Below, in pieces: positions 31,510-40,021 of a stretch of 64,000 nucleotides of DNA. The stretch spans positions 4,836,001 through 4,900,000 of the forward strand of contig NZ_CP109150.1 of assembly GCF_035920365.1 (NCBI RefSeq), given 5' to 3'. Below the pieces are notes generated by a model. It did not search any database. It saw nothing but the letters and a program-made list of their open reading frames with translations, and was not told the origin of the DNA. How positions within the stretch are numbered: position 1 is the first letter of the stretch; every line of letters begins with the position of its first letter. The DNA is from Micromonospora sp. NBC_01740. GTDB taxonomy: Bacteria > Actinomycetota > Actinomycetes > Mycobacteriales > Micromonosporaceae. Made by a program: the position numbers and the translations under genes.

Positions 31510-33429
31510 TCAGTGCGATCCGAAGCCTCCGGCGGACGACGTGGCTTCGTAGACCGTCTCCAAACCCCGTTTCACGCGGACCAACGAAGTCAGCCACTCC
31601 CGCGTCTCCGGGTCGGTCGAATAGAGCAGCGTGCCACGCATGCCCCGGGTCATCAGCACCTTGTAGGTGTTGCGGATCAGCCGGTCCGCCTCGACATCAC
31701 TGAGCGTCTTGCGGCTGCGGAACGCCGGGTCCTTCGACTCGGAACGTCGGGTGACCAACTTTCCGTCGCGGGCGACCAAATCCGGGCCGATGATGACGCC
31801 CGACCACTCGTACTCGAAGCCCTGGGCGGTGTAGACGCAGCCCACCTGGCCGAATCCATGGGGGTCGGTGGCCCAGAACGCGCTGCCCGGCGCCTCGCCG
31901 ACGCTGCGGTCGCTCTTGACGTTCCACGGCCGGGCCCAACTGCCCACCTGCACATCAGGAACGAGGGTGTCATCCGGTCGCGGATCGCTCCACGGCCAGC
32001 AGTATCCCGCCGACATTCGTGCCGTTTCCCCGGCGGCCTGTTTCCCGGCGAGGAACGCCTCCAACTCCTCCGGCGAGTCAGCGAGCCGAAGGTCGAAGCG
32101 GCCGTCGCCGGTCCAGACCGTCGGCTCGCCACCCTCGAGGCCCAGGAGGTCAAGCACCCACTTCTCGTACGCCTCGCTGCCGCCGCAGCGGAACTGGTCG
32201 TGAAGCGAGACCACCTCGACCTCCAAGCCAAGTTGCTCGGCATATCGGGAGATGACGTCGACGCTGCCGAGTTCTCCTGGCTTCACGACCTGGTGCTCAT
32301 CGAGCAGGAACACCGGCACCCGTGCGGCGGCGATCAGTTCGTCGACCTGCGGACGGGCCTTGTCGCGCTTTGCCTTGGGCGTGAACCTGTTGACCGACGT
32401 CTCCCGGATCCGGTGCGCCTCGTCGCAGATCAGCACGTCGAACCCATTGCGTTCCGCTGTCATGAAGCTGTTGAAGTAGGCGAACAGATTCTTGATTCGG
32501 GTTGATCCCTTGCCGGCGTACCGGCGCAGCGTCTGGGTGAACGACCGTGAGCCGGTGGCGTGCATGACTGATCGGTTCTGTCGGGCCAGTTCGCCGAGCA
32601 CCGACAGGGCGATCACGCTCTTGCCGCTGCCCGGCCCCCCGGCGACGACCACGACCGACTTGCGCTCCGCCGACCGGGCCCGCTCCACCGCGTGCAGGAC
32701 CAACTCGTACGCCAAGCGCTGGCGGTCCAACAACGTGAAGTGCGACCGTTCCTTCAGCTCCTGGGCCGCGTACGACAGAAGGTGCCTGCTGGGTCGGACG
32801 GAGCTGGTGAGGAAACGGTCCGCTGCGGCCGCGCCCGGAGCGGGTGCGAGGTGCATGCGGAGGTAGTCGAGGAACTGGCCGCGACGTTGTTTGGTGAAGA
32901 TCCGGCTCTGCTCTGTGGGACGGCGCGCGAACAGATCGTTGACGTCGCGGTCGACGGCGTTGTGCAGGTACGCGGCACCCCGCACAGGATTGCGCCGGTC
33001 GGCGAGGACACCGAGAAAGTCCGTGAGGTACTCGCAGTAGTCGCCGACCTGCACGCCCGGGTGTAGGCGCGGGCCTCGGGCGTGCTCGACCAGGACGAGT
33101 CGGTCCGAGCCCTCGTAGGACTCGGCCTGGGACCACTGCTTCAGCTCCACCACCACGTAGGAGTCCTCGGCGGTCCCCGGATCGACGCCGGCGAGTACGA
33201 CGTCCACACGCTTGCTCGTCAGCGGAAGCTGGTACTCGACCAGGACCTCGACCTGCCCCAACCCCGCGTCGGCGAGATCCTGACCGAGCACCAGGAGGCT
33301 GCGCGACCAGGAGCGCCGTTCACTCGGGCTCACGTGGTGACGGAGGCTCTCGGCGATCCGGTCGGCCAAAGTGCCGTTGGTGGCCAGTCGGAGCAGACCA
33401 TCGGCGGAGGTACGGAACGCTGACAACAC
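31510..33429 (-). CDS. Nuclease-like and DUF2075 helicase/ATPase fusion
   Basis: A 639-residue protein. The N-terminal part (about 60-100) has RVDVVLAG and YVVVELKQW, the Asp and Glu-x-Lys pattern of a PD-(D/E)XK nuclease. It is followed by a superfamily 1-like ATPase/helicase of the DUF2075 type, with Walker A AGGPGSGKSVIA near 262-273, Walker B DVLICDEAHR near 330 and late motifs CVYTAQGFEYEWSGVIIGPD and NTYKVLMTRGMRGTLLY near 520-620. DUF2075 proteins are linked to DNA repair and to defence islands. A GTG start at 33429 is used. An inverted repeat lies just upstream (33443-33459). The next gene in the same direction is MazG-like. Confidence 0.82.
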   Translation of the reverse strand: MLSAFRTSADGLLRLATNGTLADRIAESLRHHVSPSERRSWSRSLLVLGQDLADAGLGQVEVLVEYQLPLTSKRVDVVLAGVDPGTAEDSYVVVELKQWSQAESYEGSDRLVLVEHARGPRLHPGVQVGDYCEYLTDFLGVLADRRNPVRGAAYLHNAVDRDVNDLFARRPTEQSRIFTKQRRGQFLDYLRMHLAPAPGAAAADRFLTSSVRPSRHLLSYAAQELKERSHFTLLDRQRLAYELVLHAVERARSAERKSVVVVAGGPGSGKSVIALSVLGELARQNRSVMHATGSRSFTQTLRRYAGKGSTRIKNLFAYFNSFMTAERNGFDVLICDEAHRIRETSVNRFTPKAKRDKARPQVDELIAAARVPVFLLDEHQVVKPGELGSVDVISRYAEQLGLEVEVVSLHDQFRCGGSEAYEKWVLDLLGLEGGEPTVWTGDGRFDLRLADSPEELEAFLAGKQAAGETARMSAGYCWPWSDPRPDDTLVPDVQVGSWARPWNVKSDRSVGEAPGSAFWATDPHGFGQVGCVYTAQGFEYEWSGVIIGPDLVARDGKLVTRRSESKDPAFRSRKTLSDVEADRLIRNTYKVLMTRGMRGTLLYSTDPETREWLTSLVRVKRGLETVYEATSSAGGFGSH

Positions 33430-33442
33430 TTGCCCCCGGGCA

Positions 33443-33459
33443 GCACGAAATGATCGTGC
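33443..33459. promoter_or_regulatory. Inverted repeat upstream of the nuclease-helicase gene
   Basis: GCACGA (33443-33448) and TCGTGC (33454-33459) are perfect inverted arms around AATGA, 14 bp in front of the GTG start at 33429. It is placed to act as an operator, or as a hairpin limiting translation. Confidence 0.4.
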
Positions 33460-33550
33460 GCATGGGGGGCGTGTCTGGCCACAGCCGGAAGCCCGTCGTT
33501 ACGCGCCTGTATGAGGGGACTGTAGCGAAGAGATCAACTCATCGCCACAA

Positions 33551-33892
33551 TCAGGACTGAGGCTTCGCGACCGAGCCCTTCGCCCGCTCCACCGGATAGC
33601 GGACAGCCACCTCGTCGAGCTTGGTCATGGCAGCTTCGACGAGGTCGATATCGAGCACGTCGGCCAGTCGTGTCAGATAGACCATGACGTCGCCGATCTC
33701 GGCCTTGACCCGGGCACCGGCCTCCGGTTCGGACATGACCTCAGCGGCCTGCTCGGGCGTCAGCCACTGGAACTCGGCGAGCAGTTCACCCACCTCGCCG
33801 GCAAGCGCCATGGCCAGGTTCTTGGGCGTGTGGAACTGTTGCCAATCGCGCTCGTCCGCGAACGCGCGTAAGCGTGCCGTCAGGAGATCCAT
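33551..33892 (-). CDS. MazG-like nucleotide pyrophosphohydrolase
   Basis: A 113-residue all-helical NTP-pyrophosphatase domain. LAMALAGEVGELLAEFQW (about 29-46) and AEIGDVMVYLTRLADVLDID (about 71-90) give the paired E-x-x-E and E-x-x-D metal motifs of MazG/dCTPase enzymes, which hydrolyse non-canonical or excess NTPs to NMP and pyrophosphate. The ATG at 33892 is chosen because GGAAGGA sits 8 nt before it; an ATG 12 codons upstream (33928) lacks such a site. It is co-directional with the nuclease-helicase gene. Confidence 0.9.
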   Translation of the reverse strand: MDLLTARLRAFADERDWQQFHTPKNLAMALAGEVGELLAEFQWLTPEQAAEVMSEPEAGARVKAEIGDVMVYLTRLADVLDIDLVEAAMTKLDEVAVRYPVERAKGSVAKPQS

Positions 33893-34029
33893 TCGCGTGA
33901 TCCTTCCATGCCAGGCGTGACTCGTCATGCGTCGTGGCGCCGGGCAGCCCATGGGAAAGTCGATCAGGTCGGCGGCGACGACGAACGCAGAACGGTCAGG
34001 TCCGTAAACCACGGGACCTGACCGATCTG

Positions 34030-34800
34030 TCACAGGCTGACTACCGCGTCCTCGGCGAGTGTGAAGAGTCCCGCATCGAAGGTGATGGTCTTCAACTTCG
34101 TGCCCTTGGGCACGTCGAAGAAGACGTTGGCGCGTACGGAATTGCCAGGGTTGATCTCGTCGAGAAAACCGCGGGCATCGTCGTTGCCGTACATCCCGGC
34201 TGCGCCGTCGGCGTCGTACTCGCGGCCAGCGGCATCTTGAACGGTCACCGTGCCGTCGGCGTGGAAGAGGTGAGCCGACTTGGTGACGTTCTTGACGGAA
34301 ATGCTCACGCGACAGTACGTGCCCTGGGCCTTACGGTTGAGGAAGGAGTCGCCCACCTGCGAGATGCCGCACTTGACGCTGTTGACGGTGAACTCGAAGT
34401 CGCCGCCGCGAACCTTGTCACCAACGCGGTACACCTTCGGGCCGGTCTGCTTCGCCGGGCTCGGCTTCGCCGGAGCCGCGGCCGGCGGGGTCGCGGCGGC
34501 CGACGGTGCGGGCGCCGACTTGGCCGGGGAGGCGTCAGCCGCTGCGGCGGTCGGCTCCGCGCTCGACGACACGCTTGCCGGCTCGGAGTCGCCGAGGATC
34601 GCTCCGACCATGCCGACGCCGCAGCACAGCGCAACCATGGCGCCGAGGCCGATGAGCGTGGGAATCAGCCAGGACGGCCGCTTCCGTCGAGCCGGCGCGG
34701 CCGGATACGCCGCAGTCGGCGGCGGGCCGTAGGGCGGGGGCCCGTTGTCGGGCTGGCCTGCATACGGCTGGTTCTGGCTCGGGTGGCCAGGATCGGTCAT
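34030..34800 (-). CDS. Membrane-anchored DUF4352-type protein
   Basis: A 256-residue protein with a Pro/Gly/Tyr-rich cytoplasmic start (PPPYGPPPTAAYP), one membrane span (about 45-68, IPTLIGLGAMVALCCGVGMV), a long Ala/Pro/Ser linker and a C-terminal beta domain (about 120-255). The beta domain (YRVGDKVRGGDFEFTVNSVKCG, in part; CRVSISVKNVTKSAHLF; FFDVPKGTKLKTITF) matches the immunoglobulin-like DUF4352 fold found in actinobacterial lipoproteins and surface proteins. Two cysteines in the domain could form a disulfide. Role unknown; probably extracytoplasmic binding or scaffolding. ATG at 34800 chosen at the start of the proline-rich segment. Confidence 0.75.
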   Translation of the reverse strand: MTDPGHPSQNQPYAGQPDNGPPPYGPPPTAAYPAAPARRKRPSWLIPTLIGLGAMVALCCGVGMVGAILGDSEPASVSSSAEPTAAAADASPAKSAPAPSAAATPPAAAPAKPSPAKQTGPKVYRVGDKVRGGDFEFTVNSVKCGISQVGDSFLNRKAQGTYCRVSISVKNVTKSAHLFHADGTVTVQDAAGREYDADGAAGMYGNDDARGFLDEINPGNSVRANVFFDVPKGTKLKTITFDAGLFTLAEDAVVSL

Positions 34801-35059
34801 GCTTCTGTCCCCACAGGTAGTCCGCGCGGCACCCACCGCGCGAGTCCTGTGAACGGTACTGAGGTAGCCGTGACGAATTCGATCACTGTCGGGTCGACGA
34901 CAACGCCGTGGGTCCAAAGTGGCTGACTGGCCCACTGGCGACCGATCAGGGTGGGCGGGCGGCTACCGAATAGAGGTAGCGACCCTCTGATCGGGGAAGG
35001 CCGCCGCGACGAATGCATCGGGCTGCCGCCAAAGTGAGGAGGCGTTGCCCTCCGTCAGA

Positions 35060-35272
35060 TCAGTCTCGTTGCTCCTTGTCGAAGCCGATGCGCGTCACCG
35101 TCACGAACCTCGCCCAGGCGGCCGGTGCGAACGTCAGGACAGCACCGCGCTCGTCCTTGGAGTCGCGCACGGCGACGAGGTGGCGGAGGTTGGTCGCCAC
35201 CTCGACGCAGGCGCCGCCGTTGTCTCCGCTTCGGGTGCTCTTGTGCCAGACGGCGCCGGTCAGGTCAGTCAT
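35060..35272 (-). CDS. DUF397 domain protein
   Basis: A 70-residue DUF397 protein: WHKSTRSGDNGGACVEVA, then VAVRDSKDERGAVLTFAPAAWARFV, the exact arrangement of the family. In actinomycetes such small proteins pair with DUF5753-type XRE regulators (as in the WhiJ and BldB-linked systems) and are thought to act as their partners or antagonists. The start overlaps the regulator gene's end by 8 nt, confirming the pair. Confidence 0.92.
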   Translation of the reverse strand: MTDLTGAVWHKSTRSGDNGGACVEVATNLRHLVAVRDSKDERGAVLTFAPAAWARFVTVTRIGFDKEQRD

Positions 35273-36152
35273 GCCGCATCTCCCCGATGATTGTTTTGAT
35301 CATGTCCATTGAGTCTGTCTCGCCGAGAGCGAGCGCATCCAGCCCTCTCCATACACGCTCGTACGCCGAAAGCTCGTCGGGCTTGTCGAGGTACAGCGCT
35401 CCGGTCAACGATTCGCTGTAGACGACGGAGGGTTCCGGTGCCGCACGACCGCCTTTGGCGGGCGGGAAGTCGAGGATCATAAAAGTGCCAGCGACCGCCC
35501 CGGGCTGTGGGCCCGCCGCCAGCGGCAGTACCCGCACGGACACGTTCGGCAGTTCGGAGAGTCTGAGCAGGTGGTCGAGTTGAGCGGTCATGACAGCCGA
35601 CCCGCCGACGGTGCGCCGGAGCACTGGCTCCGAAAGCACCGACTCAAGCCGGGGAGCTGCAGGAAGCCGTCGAGTGAGAAGCGCCTGCCGTTGTAACCGT
35701 ACTTCGACAGCCCGCTCGCGTTCTTCGTCGCTGAGGATTCGCCCAAGACGGAAGAGCGCCTGGGCATAGTCCCTGGTCTGCAGAATGCCGGGAATCAGTG
35801 ACTCGTCATATCCCCGGAGCCGCGCGGCGGCGGATTCCAGGCCGACGTACAGCTCGAACCAGCTTGGGACCGCGTCCCCGTACGCATGCCACCAGCCCTT
35901 GGACTTCGTCTCGGTGGCGAGCCCGCGCATCGCCTCGGTCATCTCGGCGGACACCCCGTACAGCTCGCACATCGCCTTGACGTCGAGCACCCGGACCGGG
36001 CCCATGCCGCATTCGATCCGCCAGATCTTCTGCCGGCTGTATTCGAGGGCCTCGGCGGCGGCGTCGAGGGTCACGCCCGCCTCGGTGCGGTACTGGCGTA
36101 GCAGCCGGCCGAGTTGCCGGCGCGGCACGGTCGATCCGACATCCTCGGTCAC
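35265..36152 (-). CDS. XRE-family regulator with DUF5753 domain
   Basis: A 295-residue regulator: an N-terminal helix-turn-helix (about 10-65; LGRLLRQYRTEAGVTLDAAA, EALEYSRQKIWRIECG) and a large C-terminal DUF5753 domain (about 95-285; YDESLIPGILQTRDYAQALF, LRRTVGGSAVMTAQLDHLLR). It pairs with the DUF397 protein encoded next. The GTG at 36152 is chosen because AGGGAG lies 8 nt upstream; a longer frame runs into the promoter. Such pairs influence sporulation and secondary metabolism in streptomycetes; its target here is unknown. Confidence 0.92.
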   Translation of the reverse strand: MTEDVGSTVPRRQLGRLLRQYRTEAGVTLDAAAEALEYSRQKIWRIECGMGPVRVLDVKAMCELYGVSAEMTEAMRGLATETKSKGWWHAYGDAVPSWFELYVGLESAAARLRGYDESLIPGILQTRDYAQALFRLGRILSDEERERAVEVRLQRQALLTRRLPAAPRLESVLSEPVLRRTVGGSAVMTAQLDHLLRLSELPNVSVRVLPLAAGPQPGAVAGTFMILDFPPAKGGRAAPEPSVVYSESLTGALYLDKPDELSAYERVWRGLDALALGETDSMDMIKTIIGEMRHD

Positions 36153-36203
36153 CCGGACACTCCCTGATTCCTTCGCGCAACGCTGCGTCACCTTGCCATG
36201 TAA

Positions 36204-36232
36204 CAGCTATCGGTGACAGCAAAGAAAGTCAA
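36204..36232 (-). promoter_or_regulatory. Candidate housekeeping promoter of the XRE/DUF397 operon
   Basis: On the minus strand TTGACT (36232-36227) is separated by 17 bp from TAGCTG (36209-36204). The -35 is a good match to the actinobacterial housekeeping consensus and the -10 a weak one. The predicted transcript would start about 45 nt before the GTG at 36152. Confidence 0.4.
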
Positions 36233-36414
36233 CACTTCTGGGAAGAATCCTGGTGTGGAACGTTGCTTCGCTGCTGCGCACCGTCACAGGATGACCACAG
36301 GCCCTGGTGTCGTACCGCTGATCGAAGCTGCGGCGGCAGGGCGGGGTGGCCCGTGCGTGCGGGGAGGACGGACGGGCCACCCCTTCCAGTCCACGAGGGA
36401 GAGGCAGGCAGCAG

Positions 36415-36702
36415 ATGAGCGTCCGCAACCAGCGACCGGGAGCGACCTACCGCTCCTCGGCGTACACCAGTTTGCTGCCGTGGCAGGTGCGCGAGCGCCG
36501 CTTCAAGCCGGTCGGCCTCGGACGCCGCGGCCTGGAACCGGCCGACGTCTACGACTTCCTCGACCGCGTCGCTGGCGACATGGCCAACGTCTACGCCGCC
36601 CTGGCCGCCAGCCGCCGGGAGACCGCCGTCATCAAGGACGCGCTGCGCCGCTGGCAGTCCGAGCAGGCCCGCGCCCGCACCGACCGGGGACACGAGGCAT
36701 GA
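36415..36702 (+). CDS. Small DivIVA-domain-like protein
   Basis: A 95-residue protein with the DivIVA/Wag31 entry motif: YTSLLPWQVRERRFKPVGLG, RRGLEPADVYDFLDRVAGDM, then a helical stretch likely to form a short coiled coil. Unlike true Wag31 it lacks the long C-terminal coiled coil, so it is a short accessory relative. Such genes commonly lie opposite XRE/DUF397 pairs in Micromonosporaceae. GAGGGAGAGG precedes the ATG. Its stop overlaps the next gene by 4 nt. Confidence 0.75.
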   Translation: MSVRNQRPGATYRSSAYTSLLPWQVRERRFKPVGLGRRGLEPADVYDFLDRVAGDMANVYAALAASRRETAVIKDALRRWQSEQARARTDRGHEA

Positions 36703-36950
36703 CCCAGCGGTACGTCATTCACCTGCCCGTCGCCGCCGCCGACCTGCCGGCCGCGCAACGGCTGGCTCGGGTGATCAGCCGTTGGCTGCTGGTGCTGCCG
36801 CAGGCCGACCCGGGGGAGATCACCGTTTCGGAAGAGGACAACCAGCACGTACGCCACCGGGTCTTCTGTGACCTACGCATGCCCGGCGGCCGGCGCTGCC
36901 TGCTCCGTGCCGACCACGACGGTGCCTGCTCCCGCCGCCTGCCCCGGTGA
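36699..36950 (+). CDS. Small hypothetical protein with paired cysteines
   Basis: An 83-residue protein, not recognised. It starts MTQRYVIHLPVAAADLPAAQ, has an amphipathic helix (RLARVISRWLLVLPQ) and ends with FCDLRMPGGRRCLLRADHDG followed by ACSRRLPR. Three cysteines with histidines could bind a metal, but the spacing is not a known finger. It overlaps the DivIVA-like gene by 4 nt, so the two are translated together. Confidence 0.65.
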   Translation: MTQRYVIHLPVAAADLPAAQRLARVISRWLLVLPQADPGEITVSEEDNQHVRHRVFCDLRMPGGRRCLLRADHDGACSRRLPR

Positions 36951-36993
36951 GCATTCGACCCAACGCCGGGTGATTTTAAGTCGAGCAGGTTCG

Positions 36994-37317
36994 CTACTCG
37001 GGATAGCCAGCGGAGTAGGTCGCGTCCACGAGCTCTTGGAGGTGTCGGATGACCGAGGCCTTGTGGTCCGTCTCCGGAAGTTGCTGCTCGCCGGCCTTGA
37101 TGAGCCCGCTTCGCCAGTGGCGGACGATCTCGTGCTGAGCCTCTCTGGGTAACTGGTCGATCCAGAGAGACCCGAGGTTGTTGTCGATGATTTCTTGTAG
37201 GTGGTCGGCAGCTTCCCGGTCGGTGAGCCGTTCGACCAAGAACTCCAGAGTCCAGTCGAAGAGACCACCGGTGGCGGTCCAGTCGACCCCGGGCTTCAGC
37301 ACGATCAGGCCGGCCAT
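36994..37317 (-). CDS. Putative immunity protein for the adjacent toxin
   Basis: A 107-residue, mostly helical, acidic protein (LVERLTDREAADHLQEIIDN; HEIVRHWRSGLIKAGEQQLP) without a recognised domain. Its ATG overlaps the toxin gene's stop by 4 nt. A small gene directly downstream of a type VII/polymorphic toxin is normally the cognate immunity gene, and that is the basis of this call. It would bind the toxin's C-terminal nuclease-like domain in the cytoplasm. Confidence 0.6.
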   Translation of the reverse strand: MAGLIVLKPGVDWTATGGLFDWTLEFLVERLTDREAADHLQEIIDNNLGSLWIDQLPREAQHEIVRHWRSGLIKAGEQQLPETDHKASVIRHLQELVDATYSAGYPE

Positions 37318-38513
37318 CAGTTCCCCACGATGAATACCCGTGGACCGAGATCACGGTCCGCTATGAACTGCTCGATCTTAGCTGTCTGCTCGACCGAGAA
37401 CTTCGAGACGTCAACGGGCACGAGGTCAGCCTTGTCCAGGTGTCGTTCGATTTGATATTGAAGCTGCGGCCACTGCCGGTCGAAGAACTGGCCGGGGAAG
37501 TTACCGACGGCATCATATGTTCGCCCCGCGTCGTCGACCCAGTCGGCCGAGGAATCCGCAGGGGCGCGACTGAGTTGAACGCCGAGGAGTTGTTCCAGCC
37601 GTACCGCGGTTTCGGCCTCGCCTGGCCTGAACTTCCCGGTCGCCGGGTCCATGCCGAGCGCATGGACGCGTTCTTCCTCGCTGGCGTGTCGAGCGGGGGG
37701 CTCATGAGGCGTCCCGGGAGTCGAGGTGTCGTCCCCGGATCTGCCTGGTCGGCTGCTGGCAAGCCGCCCCAGCGCCTGCTTCAGCTTCTCGATCAGGTCA
37801 CCGAGCCGCCGGATCTCCGGCATCAGCCGCCGCAGGCTTGCCAGCAGCCCTCGCAGCAGCCGCGCGATCCGCGCCGCCCACGACGCCACCAGCGTCGTCA
37901 CCTGCTCCACCACCAGCGGCGCGGCGAGCCCGCCGGTGACGACCAGTTCGCCGGCGTACACGATGAGCCGGGAGACGCAGGTGGCGATGGCGTCGCGGAC
38001 CAGCAGCCGGACGGCGGCGACCAGGCCGGCCGCGCCCTCGGTGATGGCGGCGAGGGTGTCGGCGCCCTGGGCCAGCCCGCCGATGGCCTGCTGCTGCTCG
38101 GCGGCCCAAGCCCGGTAGGCGGGACCGGCGCCGCCACCCCAGCTTGCGACGTCGGTGCGGACGGCGGCGCCCAGGTCGGCGGCTTCCCTGCGCAGCGACG
38201 CGGCGACGTTGCGCCAGGTCTGGGCGTGGGCGGTGATCTGCGCCGGGTCGCCCGCGAGCCAGTCCAGCGCCTCGCTGAGCGGCTTGACGTGCTCGATCAG
38301 CCAGGCGATGCCGTACTGGAGCAGCGCGCCGACCGGGTCGGAGACGAAGGCGAGGGCGTCCAGTCCGGCGCTGACGACGCCGAGGGTGCCGTCGATCCAG
38401 CTGCCGTTGCGGACGCCCTGGGCGATGAGCTCGATGTCCTCGCAGATCCAGATGCCGGCCCAGGCGCTGGGTGGGGTGTCGGCGGCCGTGGCGACGAGCG
38501 GGTTGGTGGTCAC
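37317..38513 (-). CDS. Type VII-secreted polymorphic toxin with CdiA-like C-terminal domain
   Basis: A 398-residue protein. Residues about 1-240 are Ala-rich helical sequence with a WXG-like turn (ASWGGGAGPAYRAWAAEQQQ near 124-143), resembling CpnT/WXG100 N-terminal domains used for ESX export. A Pro/Ser/Thr linker (SGDDTSTPGTPHEPPARH) leads to a C-terminal domain of about 110 residues (SADWVDDAGRTYDAVG; HLDKADLVPVDVSKFSVEQT), similar to CdiA-type nuclease toxins with acidic residues suited to metal binding. The target, tRNA or DNA, is not certain. GTG start overlaps the EspC-like gene; the stop overlaps the immunity gene. Confidence 0.75.
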   Translation of the reverse strand: MTTNPLVATAADTPPSAWAGIWICEDIELIAQGVRNGSWIDGTLGVVSAGLDALAFVSDPVGALLQYGIAWLIEHVKPLSEALDWLAGDPAQITAHAQTWRNVAASLRREAADLGAAVRTDVASWGGGAGPAYRAWAAEQQQAIGGLAQGADTLAAITEGAAGLVAAVRLLVRDAIATCVSRLIVYAGELVVTGGLAAPLVVEQVTTLVASWAARIARLLRGLLASLRRLMPEIRRLGDLIEKLKQALGRLASSRPGRSGDDTSTPGTPHEPPARHASEEERVHALGMDPATGKFRPGEAETAVRLEQLLGVQLSRAPADSSADWVDDAGRTYDAVGNFPGQFFDRQWPQLQYQIERHLDKADLVPVDVSKFSVEQTAKIEQFIADRDLGPRVFIVGN

Positions 38514-38830
38514 TCCTTGTGCCGTGTCCGCTGTAGCGACCGCTCGGCCCGAGCGTCGGCGGCACGGTAGCGGTCGGCGCCGGTCCGCAGCCTGTCGGCC
38601 GTGTCGCGTACCGAGCCGGCCGCGGTGCCGATGCCCTGGACCAGGGTCTGCTGGAGGCCGTCGAGCAGCGCCGGCATGATCGCGCAGAGTCGCCCGTACG
38701 CCTCGGCTCCCAACCGGACGTGCTGGCCGGCCTGGCGGGCGGTGTCGAGACTGTCGGCGCGGCGGTCGAGGCGTGCGGCGTGGCGGGTCAGGTCGTCAGG
38801 GTCGACCTGGATGCCGTCAGCGCCGGGCAT
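38510..38830 (-). CDS. EspC-like type VII secretion target (DUF2580-like)
   Basis: A 106-residue helical protein starting GIQVDPDDLTRHAARLDRRA, the typical opening of EspC/DUF2580 ESX substrates, followed by a second long helix (AAGSVRDTADRLRTGADRYR). Such proteins form heterodimers with WXG-like partners and carry them to the ESX machine. It precedes the toxin gene (4-nt overlap) and overlaps the YbaB-like gene by 14 nt, so it is probably the co-secreted chaperone of the toxin. Confidence 0.75.
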   Translation of the reverse strand: MPGADGIQVDPDDLTRHAARLDRRADSLDTARQAGQHVRLGAEAYGRLCAIMPALLDGLQQTLVQGIGTAAGSVRDTADRLRTGADRYRAADARAERSLQRTRHKE

Positions 38831-39218
38831 CCGGTGTGTCCCGGTCGGGAGCCAGCCGGCGGCGGTACGACTCGACAAGCGCCACCGCTGTCGAATCCTC
38901 GGCACCGAGGACGCCCGTGGTCGCCTCGGTGATCCTGCTCAGGAGGTCGGCGTGAGCGGCTCGGGTGGTTGCGAGGATCTGCCGGGCGGTGTGCGCCGCG
39001 GAGTGCTGTCGGGTGCGTTCGTCCAGCCGCAGGTCGACCAGCAGGCCCGACGAGTCGACGGTGACCTCGGTCGTCCGATCGGGGCTGGTCGCCGTGCCCC
39101 TCATCGCCTGCACCCGCGAAGCCAGCTCCTTGGCCCGGGCCGCCCGGTCCGCGATGGACGCTTCCCAGTCGTCGAGCCGGCGCGTTGCCGCGTCCAGCGC
39201 GGCTTCGTCCGCCCACAT
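38817..39218 (-). CDS. YbaB/EbfC-family protein of the toxin operon
   Basis: A 133-residue protein: an N-terminal helix (WADEAALDAATRRLDDWEAS), the YbaB beta segment (TEVTVDSSGLLVDLRLDERT near 50-69) and a C-terminal helix. YbaB/EbfC proteins are usually nucleoid-associated, but divergent copies in actinobacteria routinely open type VII toxin operons and may instead be secretion partners. ATG at 39218 chosen; an upstream in-frame start adds seven residues without a better ribosome site. Confidence 0.75.
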   Translation of the reverse strand: MWADEAALDAATRRLDDWEASIADRAARAKELASRVQAMRGTATSPDRTTEVTVDSSGLLVDLRLDERTRQHSAAHTARQILATTRAAHADLLSRITEATTGVLGAEDSTAVALVESYRRRLAPDRDTPDARR

Positions 39219-39521
39219 GCCTGACCCTCCCCAGGGCATCGACGCCGACCGGTCGGTGTCGCCGTCACGCTACCAATCGGTGGCGCTGCGTGGTGTTCCG
39301 CTGAGGTTGTCCTGCTGCGGCATCTGCCGTGGTGCTCGACGGTCCTGCAATGGCGGGGCATCTTCCGACTCATGGCGGATCCGGCCGTGCCCCTTTCGGT
39401 GACCGCCGCCTTGCTTTCCTTTCGGGAATTGGCTGAATTGCAATCCTGGTCAGCGTAGCGAGCAATCCACTGTAGACAGACGGCTGAGGCCTGAAGTGTG
39501 GACGATCGATAGGTTGGGGGC
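39219..39521. other. Intergenic region without recognised gene
   Basis: A 303-bp divergent spacer between the toxin operon and a small hypothetical gene. It is less GC-rich than its surroundings near 39410-39480 (GAATTGGCTGAATTGCAATC) and must hold both promoters. The palindrome ATTGCAAT is the only small symmetry noticed. No coding, RNA or repeat signal is convincing. Confidence 0.4.
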
Positions 39522-39851
39522 ATGGCATACGGGAGCTACACCGCCGACGGCAGCTACTGGACGGTGCGCAAGCACGGCTCGACCTTCTGGGTCGTACGTA
39601 TCAGGAATGAGAACGGGACCTATCGGCGGTTGGAGTGGTGGGGTGGCTACCGGCATGCAGGTCACGCGGCGCGTGCAGCTGCGCAGCTGGCCTATCGGCA
39701 GGCCCGGGAGGACGTGGTGAAGGAACTGCGCGGCAGCCTGCACAAGGAGTTGGAACGTGTCGGCCTCGGTGCCCTGCCCACGCCCGCCCCGCTGCGCCCG
39801 GATGTGTCGGTGCTGCCGCCCGACGAGGAATCGTCCGACGCCGAGGAGTGA
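39522..39851 (+). CDS. Hypothetical protein
   Basis: A 109-residue protein not recognised. The N-terminal half is aromatic and basic (YWTVRKHGSTFWVVRIRNEN, TYRRLEWWGGYRHAGHAARA), perhaps a small beta domain followed by a helix, and the tail is Pro/Glu/Asp-rich. It has typical genome codon usage and a ribosome-site-like GGGGG. It stands alone between divergent and convergent neighbours. Confidence 0.6.
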   Translation: MAYGSYTADGSYWTVRKHGSTFWVVRIRNENGTYRRLEWWGGYRHAGHAARAAAQLAYRQAREDVVKELRGSLHKELERVGLGALPTPAPLRPDVSVLPPDEESSDAEE

Positions 39852-40021
39852 CGGCTGGCTGCGTGCGCGGGCTCCGCGTACATCTCGGGGTGTTGCCGGC
39901 GGCGTGCTCAGCGCCGCCGTTCGGCGGCGCGGACGACGAGGATGGTGCCGTCGCGGCCCACGGTCGACGGGCGTACGGCTGTGGGCTTCTTCGCGAATCC
40001 GTCGGCCAGCCAGGACGCGGC

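Noticed and set aside
39852..40021. Possible small gene between the 109-residue hypothetical and the FGE-like gene.
   Set aside because: Overlapping frames have no ribosome site and shadow-like composition; the 170-bp gap is treated as non-coding.
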